DNA from: Nitrospinota bacterium
GTDB taxonomy: Bacteria; Nitrospinota; Nitrospinia; Nitrospinales; VA-1
DNA: 32,017 nucleotides
Reading direction: 5' to 3'
Assembly (NCBI GenBank): GCA_027619975.1
Contig: JAQCGX010000036.1
Span: forward strand, 1 to 32,017
This document shows positions 16,775 through 25,613 of the stretch, in pieces (positions within the stretch are counted from its first letter, which is position 1; each line of letters starts with the position of its first letter). The position numbers and the translations under genes were made by a program. The notes under the pieces were generated by a model. It was not told the origin of the DNA. It searched no databases and worked only from the letters and a program-made list of their open reading frames with translations.

Positions 16775-17386
16775 TCAATCCCTGATCATGAAGCCTTTGC
16801 AATCAAGAATCTGATATTCAAAATCACAAACTTTCTGCAATTCTCCCAACCTTTCATTCCAATTGGTTTTGAAAAGATCAAGACTTTCTGATTTGGGTTT
16901 CTTTTTCATCCGGCTGACTTCTTTAATCAAAGGCTTTACCAGATTCTTATGAATCAGCCCCAAAGTTGCTCGCAATTTTAAAATAACATCCTTCGCCACC
17001 AATTCCCTTGTCACGCCATCGACATTTTCCAGGAGCCGCAGGAAAGATTGTATTGTGGTCATCTGGATTGAATAGCTTTCCGACAACTGATGGTTGTATT
17101 TCAAACCACAGTCAATATGTGCGGGCAATAACCACATACTGGCATGATGATCAAATTTCACAGTAAGAGTGATCAGCTTTTGCAGGTAATCGACTTCACG
17201 AAGATCTTCATCCTCATCTTCACCTTCTTCAATCTCCTTTGCCGCTTTTTCTTTTTCTTTTTGGAGCTCCAGCTTAATTTTTTCAAGCTCGCTCAAATCG
17301 GCAAGAGAATCAACATCCTTGATTTCCGTGCCAGCGGCGTCTTTATTTGCTTCTTCATTCTTGGTTTCTGTATCCTGGTCGCTCAA
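16775..17386 (-). CDS. Coiled-coil protein of unknown family
   Basis: This 203-residue protein starts at a TTG with an AGGAGG ribosome binding site seven bases upstream, which decides the start. Residues 1-70 are highly charged and include a predicted coiled coil (LSELEKIKLELQKEKEKAAKEIEEGEDEDEDL). The remaining part is helical and hydrophobic, with HxH-like and scattered Cys residues (FDHHASMWLLPAHIDCGLKY, VCDFEYQILDCKGF). There is no signal peptide or membrane segment. I recognise no family. The N-terminus MSDQDTETKN resembles MSEQ starts of several other genes here. It is divergent from the radical SAM gene. Confidence 0.7.
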   Translation of the reverse strand: MSDQDTETKNEEANKDAAGTEIKDVDSLADLSELEKIKLELQKEKEKAAKEIEEGEDEDEDLREVDYLQKLITLTVKFDHHASMWLLPAHIDCGLKYNHQLSESYSIQMTTIQSFLRLLENVDGVTRELVAKDVILKLRATLGLIHKNLVKPLIKEVSRMKKKPKSESLDLFKTNWNERLGELQKVCDFEYQILDCKGFMIRD

Positions 17387-17693
17387 AATCCAACCTCCTA
17401 TTTAAAGCTGGGGTGTTTAAAACTTCAAATTCAATACGTTGCCATCCTGTTTTGGAATGGACAAAAGTATAGTCTTTCCATTATGGGGTGTCAAGCGATT
17501 CAAACCCCACATTTTACGCGTCTTTTCCATCGGTGCGTCCTTTAATTTCGACCCTCGGAAACTTACCTGGAACTCCTGGCAAAGCCCTGATTGACAGGCC
17601 CTTGATGCAGGGTTATCATCTACGGACCAATACCCTGACTTTAACGAATCGTTCCATAAACCCCTGATGGGTATGTTTGATTAGGAAAAATCC
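17387..17693. promoter_or_regulatory. Divergent intergenic region
   Basis: This 307-base space lies between the divergently transcribed coiled-coil gene and radical SAM gene, so promoters for both should be here. No confident hexamer pair or RNA gene is visible. AGGA at about 17682 serves as ribosome binding site for the ATG at 17694. Confidence 0.4.
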
Positions 17694-19499
17694 ATGAAAT
17701 CAGCCCTCATTTTTCCACCGCAGTGGTTTCCCAGTCAGCCTTACCTGGCATTGCCCACATTAAAGGCCTATCTGGAAAATAAAGGACATGTTGTCGATCA
17801 ATTCGATTTCAACATTGAATGCTATGAGGTTTTTCTTTCACGGGAATATTTGACCCGTTGCGTTGAAATCATTCGTCATCGCCTCTCGCAACCGGCGTAT
17901 ACCTCTGCCGATCGGGAGGCGCAATCCGTCTACCGGCAAATTCTATCGGACCCAGGTTACCTCGAAACTATTTTCTCCGAAGTCAAAGATGCCGCCAATG
18001 TTCTGCGCACCGAAGAATTGTTTTTTCAATTCCCTCTGTATAAAAAAGCCTTCACCACCCTGAAAATCGCCATGAAACTCATTTCGTTTGCGCATCACCC
18101 GAGCAAAATCGATTTGGAGTCATTTTTCATGCAGGGAACCCCGGAGGAAAATCTTGCCGGCATTGTGTCCGCAACAGCGGATTCTGTCAGCAATCCTTAC
18201 CTCGCCCTTTACCAGGACCACCTGTTGTCTCAGGTCGCATGGGAAGATTACGGGCTGGTGGGAATATCCATCATCCATGTAGGGCAAGTGATACCGGGAC
18301 TGACGTTGGCGCGTCTGTTACGCAAGCAATACCCCAATTTGCACATCGTCATCGGTGGAAGTGTGTTTGCCCGCCATCAAGACATTATGGAAGACAAGCA
18401 AGCCCTCTTCGAAGAGTTTTTCCACAGCATCATTTTGTTCGAGGGTGAGGAACCTCTGGACCAGCTCATCGTTCACTTGAAAGAAAACAAACCCCTGAGC
18501 ACGGTTCCCAATCTGATCTATATGGAAAACGGGGCCGTCAAGCGCAACGGAAAATCCAAAGCCCTGCCCTATGAACAGCTGGCGCGACCCACCTTCGACG
18601 GTCTGCCGCTGGAAAAATATCTGATGCCCTACCCTGTCCTGCCGTATATGGCCAGCCGCGGATGTTACTGGGGCAAGTGCACTTTCTGCACGCACAGTTT
18701 TATTTACGACTCCTACTACCGCAAGGATAACGAACAGCGGGTGGCGGAGGATCTTGACTACCTGGGCAAACGTTACAAAACCAAATATTTCACCTTCTCG
18801 GATGAAGCCATCTCTCCCAGCGCCTTCCGCAGAATGTCGTCAGCCATCCTTTCAAAGGGCGTACAGATGCGGGCTCTGGGGATGCTCAAATTCGAGTCCG
18901 GCAATGTGGAAACCCCGGAGTTGTTTGAAGAGATGCACCGTGCCGGATTCATCATGCTGTTTTTTGGATTGGAAAGCGCCAACGACCGCATCCTTTCCAT
19001 CATCGACAAGGGTTGCGATCAGGCCACGGAAAAACTGGTCCTGAAAAACAGCTCCGACGCCGGAATATGGAATCATCTTTATTTGTTTTTTGGGTTCCCG
19101 ACGGAGGAGCGTCACGAAGCGGAAGACACCATTCAGTTCACCGTGGAAAACAGCGAATTGGGAACAGGAATCATTCATTCCGTCGGGCAGTCCACCTTTG
19201 CGCTGGAAAAAGATTCCGCCGTCTATCACAATCCGGCCAAATTCAAGATCGACCGGATCATTCACGACCCGGACCGGGACATGGCCATCGTTTTCGATTT
19301 TGACATTCAGGCAGGCATGCCTCAGGAAGAGGTTATGGATGTTTACGAGCATTTCAACTCAGTCATCCAGGAAAATTTTCCATCCCGAAACATATGGAAT
19401 TTTCTGTCCCGTGAGCATTTCCTCCTTTACCTGGACCGTTTCGGCAAGGAAGAAATTCTCAATATGGCCAAAGACGAGGAATTGATGACCCAGGCCTGA
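17694..19499 (+). CDS. B12-binding-type radical SAM protein
   Basis: This 601-residue protein has an N-terminal B12-binding-like Rossmann domain (about 1-280; FPPQWFPSQPYLALPTLKAYL.., VGISIIHVGQVIPGLTLARLL, IVIGGS), though I see no DxHxxG cobalamin-ligand motif. A radical SAM core follows (about 310-520). Its cluster cysteines are C324, C329 and C332 in RGCYWGKCTFC, a CX4CX2C spacing rather than the classical CX3CX2C. Later motifs are FSDEAISP and LFFGLESANDRIL. Such enzymes often do methylations or other radical modifications of peptides, lipids or small molecules; the substrate is unknown. It is cytoplasmic. AGGA lies eight bases before the ATG. A TPR protein and a MidA-like methyltransferase follow on the same strand. 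Confidence 0.88.
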   Translation: MKSALIFPPQWFPSQPYLALPTLKAYLENKGHVVDQFDFNIECYEVFLSREYLTRCVEIIRHRLSQPAYTSADREAQSVYRQILSDPGYLETIFSEVKDAANVLRTEELFFQFPLYKKAFTTLKIAMKLISFAHHPSKIDLESFFMQGTPEENLAGIVSATADSVSNPYLALYQDHLLSQVAWEDYGLVGISIIHVGQVIPGLTLARLLRKQYPNLHIVIGGSVFARHQDIMEDKQALFEEFFHSIILFEGEEPLDQLIVHLKENKPLSTVPNLIYMENGAVKRNGKSKALPYEQLARPTFDGLPLEKYLMPYPVLPYMASRGCYWGKCTFCTHSFIYDSYYRKDNEQRVAEDLDYLGKRYKTKYFTFSDEAISPSAFRRMSSAILSKGVQMRALGMLKFESGNVETPELFEEMHRAGFIMLFFGLESANDRILSIIDKGCDQATEKLVLKNSSDAGIWNHLYLFFGFPTEERHEAEDTIQFTVENSELGTGIIHSVGQSTFALEKDSAVYHNPAKFKIDRIIHDPDRDMAIVFDFDIQAGMPQEEVMDVYEHFNSVIQENFPSRNIWNFLSREHFLLYLDRFGKEEILNMAKDEELMTQA

Positions 19500-19559
19500 A
19501 CCTGATACATGAGTCTGTCGAGAGCAATTTAACAGGCGACTAATAAGTAGTTTCACTGG

Positions 19560-19588
19560 TTGACAGCTTCCGGCGGATACCCTAGTAT
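19560..19588 (+). promoter_or_regulatory. Strong sigma70-like promoter for the TPR gene
   Basis: A perfect TTGACA at 19560-19565 and TAGTAT at 19583-19588 are separated by 17 bases. The start of transcription would be near 19595, about 55 bases before the ATG at 19650. So the TPR and methyltransferase genes can be expressed independently of the radical SAM gene. Confidence 0.6.
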
Positions 19589-19649
19589 TTAAACATACCG
19601 CTCAGATGAACCCATAATTAAGTCAAAAAATACAAGGAGTAATTGCGTA

Positions 19650-20786
19650 ATGGCCGAGGCAAAAGGCAATCCTACGGATTGGGTCACCATGAAAATCGAC
19701 CCTGAAATTTTTGAGGAACTTGGGGTCAGGGATCCGGAGCAAATCAAGCTGGAAACCAAAATTATGAAAAAGGTTCGTCAGGTAAGAAAAGAATTAAAAA
19801 GCGACCCTGACAATGCTGAAAAATTGAATGAACTGGCCACTTACTATATGGATGGTGGAAACTATAATGACGCCATCGAAGTTTTGAGAAAAGTCCTCAG
19901 CAAGGACAACCAGAATGGCCGGGCTTACAAGTTGATCGGCACCGCTTACAGCTTATCCAACCATGAAGACGAAGCCATCCGGGAATTGAATCGCGCCGCA
20001 GAGCTATGCCCCGATGACCCGGAAATTCACTTTAATCTTGGCGGCGTCTATATGCTGCAGGAATATTTCCACAACGCCGTCCAGAGTTTCCAAAAAGCGA
20101 TCAAACTGGACCCCACCGATATCACGGCATATGCGAACCTGGCCGCCGCTTACGATATGCAGATGATGTATGAAGAAGAAATCTTGGTATTGAAAAAAGT
20201 ATTGATGTTCAGTCCCGAAGACAAGGAACTGCGTTCCGCGCTTTCCACGTCCTATTTTAACGCCAACCATTATGAGGAAGCCCTCAACGCCGCTTTGTGT
20301 GTGGTGGAAATTGATGAAAAAGACCCTCAGGCTTATTGCAACCTGGGCAGTTGCTACTCGGTCAGTAATATGATCGACGAAGCCATTGGGGCGTTTAATA
20401 AAGCCAGCGAACTGGACCCTGAATACAACTTGCCACACACCAACCTGGGCAGTCTTTACGCGACCATGGGAAGGCTGGAAAAAGCGATCAAGGAATTCAA
20501 AATGGCCGTTTCATTGAACCGTAGCGATGCCCTCGCCTGGTACAATCTGTATAATTGCTATAAGGAAATCGGTCGGTTCGAAGATTCCCAGGAAGCCTAC
20601 GGCGCCTATGAAAAATTGATGAAGAACATGGGAGTCTCAGAAGGCGACGGAGCGCCGACGGCGGGCAACAATCCTTCCAATATTCCCGGCGGGGTTTCCC
20701 AAACCGGCGGATATGCCGGCGGCGGAGACATGTCCGGCAACGCGGCTGGAATGGAAACACTCGTAGACGATACAGAACCAAAATGA
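19650..20786 (+). CDS. TPR-repeat protein with Gly-rich tail
   Basis: This is a 378-residue protein with about seven or eight consecutive TPR units from residue 50 to 330, many with the consensus W/Y-LG-x-A and terminal P (HFNLGGVYMLQEYFHNAVQ, AYCNLGSCYSVSNMIDEAIG, PHTNLGSLYATMGRLEKAI). The last 55 residues are Gly, Asn and Pro rich. There is no signal peptide. It is likely a protein-protein interaction scaffold. AAGGAG lies ten bases before the ATG, and the promoter at 19560 precedes it. The methyltransferase follows 29 bases after, so the two are probably cotranscribed and may interact. Confidence 0.9.
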   Translation: MAEAKGNPTDWVTMKIDPEIFEELGVRDPEQIKLETKIMKKVRQVRKELKSDPDNAEKLNELATYYMDGGNYNDAIEVLRKVLSKDNQNGRAYKLIGTAYSLSNHEDEAIRELNRAAELCPDDPEIHFNLGGVYMLQEYFHNAVQSFQKAIKLDPTDITAYANLAAAYDMQMMYEEEILVLKKVLMFSPEDKELRSALSTSYFNANHYEEALNAALCVVEIDEKDPQAYCNLGSCYSVSNMIDEAIGAFNKASELDPEYNLPHTNLGSLYATMGRLEKAIKEFKMAVSLNRSDALAWYNLYNCYKEIGRFEDSQEAYGAYEKLMKNMGVSEGDGAPTAGNNPSNIPGGVSQTGGYAGGGDMSGNAAGMETLVDDTEPK

Positions 20787-20815
20787 CCTCTCAATTCCGC
20801 ATGGGATTGTGAGAC

Positions 20816-22201
20816 GTGGCAATGAATCAAAATCCCTCAAACTCCCTGCCGCTGGGGGATTTTAAACCCTCGGATCAATGGCAGACCCACATCAATTCCA
20901 TTTTTTATGGAATGCTGGGGCCGAAAATCCATAACCACTTCCAGACCTACGTCAGCCTGGATTACAGGCTCGCGCACACCCTGGCAGAAGATTATTTCCA
21001 GCAGGCCAAAGAACGGCCCCAATCCCCCCGCGTCATTCAGGAATGGGGGGTCGGTAACGGCAATCTCTCAGCCTGCTTTCTGACGCATCTCAAAGCAATC
21101 GATACCCATGGCGAGGTCTACCCCTTCACCCATTATGTTCTTTGCGATTACTCTGCGGAAATCCTGAAAGGCGTTCGCGCCAATCCCCGCCTCAGGGAAC
21201 ACGACGGGCGTTTTTCCACCGTCCAGATCAATGCGGACCGCCTCGACTGCTTCAAACCCAACAGCATCGACAAAATCATTTCCAACGAAATCTGGGACGA
21301 TCTGGCCACCAAGGTGCTTTTAAAGCATGAAGGCACATTGTATGAAGAATACCTGCAACCGCATCTGGACCCCGGCTTATTGAACACCGACTTTGAATCC
21401 TTTGTCGAAAGTTTCAACAACAAAGATCTCGAAGCCCTGAAGACACAGCCTCCCTTCCTGGCGGCCATCTTTTGGGAAAGGAGCTTCCAGAGAGTTGACA
21501 TCGGCGACTGGCCTTATGCCGAAACTATATCAGCCCAAATAGACGAGTGGGCGGATGAGATCCCCATGCCCATCAACACCGGGGCCTTCATCACCCTGGA
21601 GCGTGCGCGCCAGCTTTTAAAGCCAGACAGTCAAGGATACACGGCGTTCGATTACGGCATGTTTTCCATCAAGGAACTCAATACAGAAGGACGCCCGTAT
21701 TGCAATCTCTACGGCGGACAATACACCTTCATGGTGAACTTTGATTTGCTGCAACGGGCGGGGCGGGCCGCCGGATTTTCCGAAGTGGAAAAAGAATACC
21801 AGCATTCGTATGTGGGCCGACACCTGAATGAAAAAACCGCCAGCATCGTTGAAATTCTGCAGAATCATCCGCAAGTCGCCCAAAGGCCTCCCTGGGACCG
21901 GGATCTTTTGATGATCCAGACCCTGCAAGCGGTCAACTCGGTTTACAAAAGTCCGTACAAAAATAAAATGAAGTACCCGCCCATGGAAGGCACCCCTAAA
22001 AAACAACGCAAGCTGATCGCGAACCTGGTGGAAAAACTCAGCCCTTACGGCGTTCCCGATACGGTGGCTTATGTCACGGAAAGCGAGGTTTTTTCCGCCC
22101 TGAAACCGCTCAGAAAACTGGGCTACCGGGAAAAGGACCTGCAAAAAGCCTTCCACACACCGCCGCTCCCCATCGCCTTCACCGCCATTCATTTTCGTTA
22201 A
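20816..22201 (+). CDS. MidA/NDUFAF7-like SAM-dependent methyltransferase
   Basis: This 461-residue protein shows a class I methyltransferase core: glycine motif IQEWGVGNGNLS (74-84), acidic motif YVLCDYSAEIL with D111, and ISNEIWDDL (about 155-163), which resembles the NE-DALP motif of the MidA/NDUFAF7 family (PF02636). That family methylates an arginine of a complex I subunit in mitochondria. Here the substrate is unknown, and the C-terminal 150 residues resemble nothing I know. It is cytoplasmic. The start is GTG at 20816 or ATG at 20822; I give the longer one, with no clear ribosome binding site. It follows the TPR gene by 29 bases. Alternative: a distinct methyltransferase subfamily. Confidence 0.65.
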   Translation: MAMNQNPSNSLPLGDFKPSDQWQTHINSIFYGMLGPKIHNHFQTYVSLDYRLAHTLAEDYFQQAKERPQSPRVIQEWGVGNGNLSACFLTHLKAIDTHGEVYPFTHYVLCDYSAEILKGVRANPRLREHDGRFSTVQINADRLDCFKPNSIDKIISNEIWDDLATKVLLKHEGTLYEEYLQPHLDPGLLNTDFESFVESFNNKDLEALKTQPPFLAAIFWERSFQRVDIGDWPYAETISAQIDEWADEIPMPINTGAFITLERARQLLKPDSQGYTAFDYGMFSIKELNTEGRPYCNLYGGQYTFMVNFDLLQRAGRAAGFSEVEKEYQHSYVGRHLNEKTASIVEILQNHPQVAQRPPWDRDLLMIQTLQAVNSVYKSPYKNKMKYPPMEGTPKKQRKLIANLVEKLSPYGVPDTVAYVTESEVFSALKPLRKLGYREKDLQKAFHTPPLPIAFTAIHFR

Positions 22202-22294
22202 CGCCCAGCGAGTGCATTGAGGCAGAGCTTCCACATTTTCGATGTTGATGAAGAATCAGCGTATTCTAAAAACATCCCTGGAGCGTTCACGCCA

Positions 22295-22960
22295 TCACAT
22301 CGTATCGCCACTGTTCGCCAGGACGGAAGAATGGGGGATCTGGGAATTTTCATAATCGGCTTGTTTGAGATAGGGGTCGGTCTTGTGGAGCTGTTCCGTA
22401 TCCTTGATGAGGGCTTTTGATTTGGTGAGCAACGCCGAATCGGAATGTTTCCCCCTGAATAGATCCACATAGAGCCCAACGGGGCCTGAGGCCTGTTGCA
22501 CTGATTTTTCAATTTGGGCAATATCCAACTTGCGATTGCGGTTACTCATCGAAAATTCTGCAAAATCCGCCCATGCGGTCACTTCTTTCCGAGTATTCCC
22601 AAGAGCCATATTCTCCTTGATGAAACCTTCCCGGCCTTTTTCCTTCACATTGGAGACGACATATTCAGCAATATCGCTAAAAGGAATTCCCTCCAGGGTT
22701 TTGCAAAGGTAATCCAGAGTGAACATGAGGCCAAGGATTTTAGAATCGACTTTCAGTGCGAGACCGGAATTTCCATCCAAACCGGGCCGTTTTTCATACA
22801 GAGACCACATCCCGCCCTGGTCCTTCACCGAGTTGACCTGATTGTGTAAGGGGGCGACCAAATCCTGACAGGCGTTCGACCCGGCTTCTGCGGCGCCCAA
22901 AAACCACAGGCTGACAAAGAGAACGGATGTGGATCGACGGAGAGACTTGTGGAGTTTCAT
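22295..22960 (-). CDS. Exported protein of unknown family
   Basis: This is a 221-residue protein with an N-terminal signal (MKLHKSLRRSTSVLFVSLWFLGAAEA) and a likely cleavage after AEA near residue 26. The mature part is mostly helical, with cysteines at ACQDL and LCKTL that may pair, and a Lys/Asp-rich C-terminus. I recognise no family. I chose the ATG at 22960, with GAGGG about 12 bases upstream; a TTG at 22981 would add seven residues. It is convergent with the methyltransferase gene, 93 bases away. Confidence 0.7.
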   Translation of the reverse strand: MKLHKSLRRSTSVLFVSLWFLGAAEAGSNACQDLVAPLHNQVNSVKDQGGMWSLYEKRPGLDGNSGLALKVDSKILGLMFTLDYLCKTLEGIPFSDIAEYVVSNVKEKGREGFIKENMALGNTRKEVTAWADFAEFSMSNRNRKLDIAQIEKSVQQASGPVGLYVDLFRGKHSDSALLTKSKALIKDTEQLHKTDPYLKQADYENSQIPHSSVLANSGDTM

Positions 22961-23191
22961 CGCTAGTTCAACCCTCTGCAAGTGAGCACTGTAGTAAAAG
23001 CCGGTTGTATGCCTTTAAAAATATACCCAGTCAAAATTGAAGTCAACGGGATTATGGCGAGGGAAGGTAGTAATGCTAATAAAAACATAGGTGGAGGGTG
23101 TGGATGAAGGGAGGGGATGAGGAAGATTTTTAACCTCAGTTTCTTTATTTTCTCACTTTGTAACTAAAGTGCAGTATTACTTTTTTCTATA

Positions 23192-23713
23192 TCACCCAAA
23201 AACCTGCTTCTCCAACGCATCGAGCATGATGGGGATTTTGGCGAGGGGTTTTTCGGCGATAAGCTTTCCGTCTGCAAAATCCCCATCGCTGGTGTAGACG
23301 ATGGGATGAACGGTCATCACGCCGGACTCGTAAAACAACACATTGATTAAATCTGCAGAAGACATGAACGAGCGGTTGCCGCCGGCGTTGCAGAGAATGC
23401 CTGCGACCTTGTTCTCCAAGGCGCCTGCTATGATGTCGATGAAGTTTTTCACCACGCCGGACATCGACCAGCAATAGACCGGAACAGCAAATATATACGC
23501 CTGGGCGGATTCCAACAGACGATAAGCCTTCTGCATGTCTTCGTTGTAATCCGTAAGGCTCCTGCCATCGCAAAACTGCAGGTTCAACGTGCGTAGATCC
23601 AGAGTTTCGAAATCCAGCTTTCGGGATCGCAACACCTTTTCCGTTTCCGCCACCACGAGCGCGGTTTTGGAATCTTTGTTCAGGCTTCCCTGAATGATCA
23701 CGATTTTTGACAT
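23192..23713 (-). CDS. NADPH-dependent FMN reductase-like flavoprotein
   Basis: This 173-residue protein has the flavodoxin fold of the NADPH-dependent FMN reductase family: IVIIQGSLNKDSKTALV as the phosphate-binding strand-loop, and FAVPVYCWSMSGVVKNFIDII as the flavin-contact loop, then GILCNAGGNRS. It should bind FMN and transfer electrons from NAD(P)H to flavin or a quinone/metal target. The substrate is not fixed. The ATG at 23713 has GAGG eight bases upstream; an overlapping GTG at 23716 is possible. It is cytoplasmic. There is no operon partner; the NHL gene upstream is separated by a REP-like palindrome. Confidence 0.85.
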   Translation of the reverse strand: MSKIVIIQGSLNKDSKTALVVAETEKVLRSRKLDFETLDLRTLNLQFCDGRSLTDYNEDMQKAYRLLESAQAYIFAVPVYCWSMSGVVKNFIDIIAGALENKVAGILCNAGGNRSFMSSADLINVLFYESGVMTVHPIVYTSDGDFADGKLIAEKPLAKIPIMLDALEKQVFG

Positions 23714-23792
23714 CACTTTTGCCTCAATAAAAAAATGGCTTCCGCCTTTCGACGCAAGCCACTCCTTACGGGGAGTTCGAATTCATAGAAAA

Positions 23793-23831
23793 CCACCCCT
23801 CACCTAACCTCTCCCCTTGAGGGGAGAGGGA
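23793..23831. repeat. REP-like GC-rich palindrome
   Basis: CCTCTCCCC (23808-23816) and GGGGAGAGG (23821-23829) enclose TTGA, and the left flank reads CCCCTCACCTAA. This matches the form of an intergenic palindrome that recurs across many bacterial genomes (CCCTCACC..CTCTCCCC..GGGGAGAGGG). On the plus strand it is followed by GAGTTTTTT and could also terminate transcription. Confidence 0.6.
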
Positions 23832-23853
23832 GTTTTTTACTTTATTTCCTGCG

Positions 23854-25491
23854 TCAGACGGAAGGGATTTCTTTCGACCGCCCTTCTTCCTCCTGGCCTT
23901 CCTCTTCTTCCTCTGCCCAGAAGTCATCGTCTTCATCATCTTCGCCTATGAGGGCTTGAGGGTCATCCTGAACGAGGTATTGCATATCTTCCTCTTCTTC
24001 CGCAGCTTTAGGAGACGGTGGCAGTTCATCCCATATAACGATCCTGGCATTGCCTCGATCCGCGACATAGAGTTTGAACTTAAGCTTTTCTGCTTCACCT
24101 TCACCCTCGGCACCCTCTTCGATGTCGGCGTCATCCCAATCGTCTTCCGGGTCCTCTTCCAGCAACAAACCGAAGGGATCGTTGAATGTGGAACCTGTTA
24201 CACTGCCGTTGCGGTTGGGACCGCTCTCGTTGAAGTTTTTTTGCCCCAGGACCAGATCCGCCGGCTGTCCGTTTTCCGTGGGAACTTCCTTCCAGTAGAG
24301 AACACGATGATTGTGCGTGTCGGAAACAAAGAGTCCGGCCCGGCCAAAAACGACATCCGTCGGAAAATAAAGTCCCTGCTCGTTGGCTCGGCTGTGTCCT
24401 TTTCCCGCATTGGGTTCCCGGCTGTGGAAATCCTTTTGTCCGATGACGATATCCGCCGCCCGGCCCAATTCGTTGGGAAGTTTGTTCCAGATCAGAACGC
24501 GATGGTTTCCCTGATCGACCACGAACACTTTGCCACTTTCTGCATGGTAGAAAACCCCTGTCGGAAAACTCAGGGTATCGGGTCCTACATTGTCAAACTC
24601 GCCCCGGTTGGGTTCGCGTTCATCCATGGCAGCCTGTCCCAGGCACAAGTCTGCATTCCAGCCATTGTTGAAGGGGATTTTATTCCAGACCAATACACGA
24701 TGATTGTCTTTATCGGCAACGAACACATGCTGATCATCTCCCGAGCAAAGACCCATCGGAAAAAACAACGAACCCGATCCGACCAGACCATCCCGGTTGG
24801 CCTCGTTACAATCGAGATTGTCCTGTCCCATAACAAGGTTGGGGGTCTCGCCATCTTCCGTGGGCAACCCGGCGTAACGAATGACACGGTGATTACCACT
24901 GTCGACCACATACAATTTTCCGTCGATCACGGCTATTCCCGCGGGCTGGGAAATGGTGTCCTCTTCCGCTTTGCTGATTGTGAACCCGTCCAGACTTTCA
25001 TCACCCAGACCGGAGGTCATTTCATCCAGAGTGGTGGTCATCCCCCGGTTCTCCAGACAATCGGCGAAGTCCTCCTGGCCAAGAACCAGACCTGCCGGTT
25101 CGCCACTTTCTTCGGGAGGTTGTTCCCAAACGAGAACCCTGTGGTTGCCACGGTCGGACACAAAGAAATAGTCGCCATATCGGGCCATGAATTGCGGCTC
25201 CGCCAGGGTATTGTCACCGGGATCATCCGCCCCCCGGTTGGCCTGGCTGATGGACATATCTCCCTGACCAATGACCATACAGGCGCCAACCTCAACTTCA
25301 ACCCCTTCTTCGGCTTCCTCAAATTCATCGAGGTCTTCATCTTCCTCAAACTCATCGATCTCGTCCGATTCATCGGACTCCATCATTGCAGTTTCTTCAC
25401 CTTCGCTCTCTTCCGACTCCGGAGAATCGGAGTCATCGACTGCGTCATCCCGATTGATTTCTTCCTCGTTGTCTCTGTTGTCTTCAGACAT
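23854..25491 (-). CDS. Large NHL-repeat protein with acidic tails
   Basis: This is a 545-residue protein. Residues 1-65 and the last 70 are strongly acidic (runs of Glu/Asp), and an acidic insert lies in the last blade. Between them are six NHL-type blades, each with [FV]VxDxGNHRVLVWNK-like cores and a LVLGQxxF..PNRG linker, so a six-bladed propeller is likely. There is no signal peptide. The function is unknown; the propeller probably binds a partner. I chose the ATG at 25491 with GGGAGG eight bases upstream; an upstream GTG at 25500 is too close to the ribosome binding site. Sequence of the linkers differs from the other NHL protein at 15341-16366. Confidence 0.87.
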   Translation of the reverse strand: MSEDNRDNEEEINRDDAVDDSDSPESEESEGEETAMMESDESDEIDEFEEDEDLDEFEEAEEGVEVEVGACMVIGQGDMSISQANRGADDPGDNTLAEPQFMARYGDYFFVSDRGNHRVLVWEQPPEESGEPAGLVLGQEDFADCLENRGMTTTLDEMTSGLGDESLDGFTISKAEEDTISQPAGIAVIDGKLYVVDSGNHRVIRYAGLPTEDGETPNLVMGQDNLDCNEANRDGLVGSGSLFFPMGLCSGDDQHVFVADKDNHRVLVWNKIPFNNGWNADLCLGQAAMDEREPNRGEFDNVGPDTLSFPTGVFYHAESGKVFVVDQGNHRVLIWNKLPNELGRAADIVIGQKDFHSREPNAGKGHSRANEQGLYFPTDVVFGRAGLFVSDTHNHRVLYWKEVPTENGQPADLVLGQKNFNESGPNRNGSVTGSTFNDPFGLLLEEDPEDDWDDADIEEGAEGEGEAEKLKFKLYVADRGNARIVIWDELPPSPKAAEEEEDMQYLVQDDPQALIGEDDEDDDFWAEEEEEGQEEEGRSKEIPSV

Positions 25492-25613
25492 GAGACCCAC
25501 CTCCCTATTGCTGTTAATGAAAATATTTTCGTCTCCTGGTTTTCAAACACCCGAAGAAAAATTTCAGAACTATTGTTGTTAAATTTTAACCATCGATTCT
25601 GTCACTCAAAATT

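Noticed and set aside
18852-19352. Minus-strand open frame of 166 codons within the radical SAM gene
   Set aside because: It is antisense to the radical SAM core and lacks any domain or ribosome binding site.
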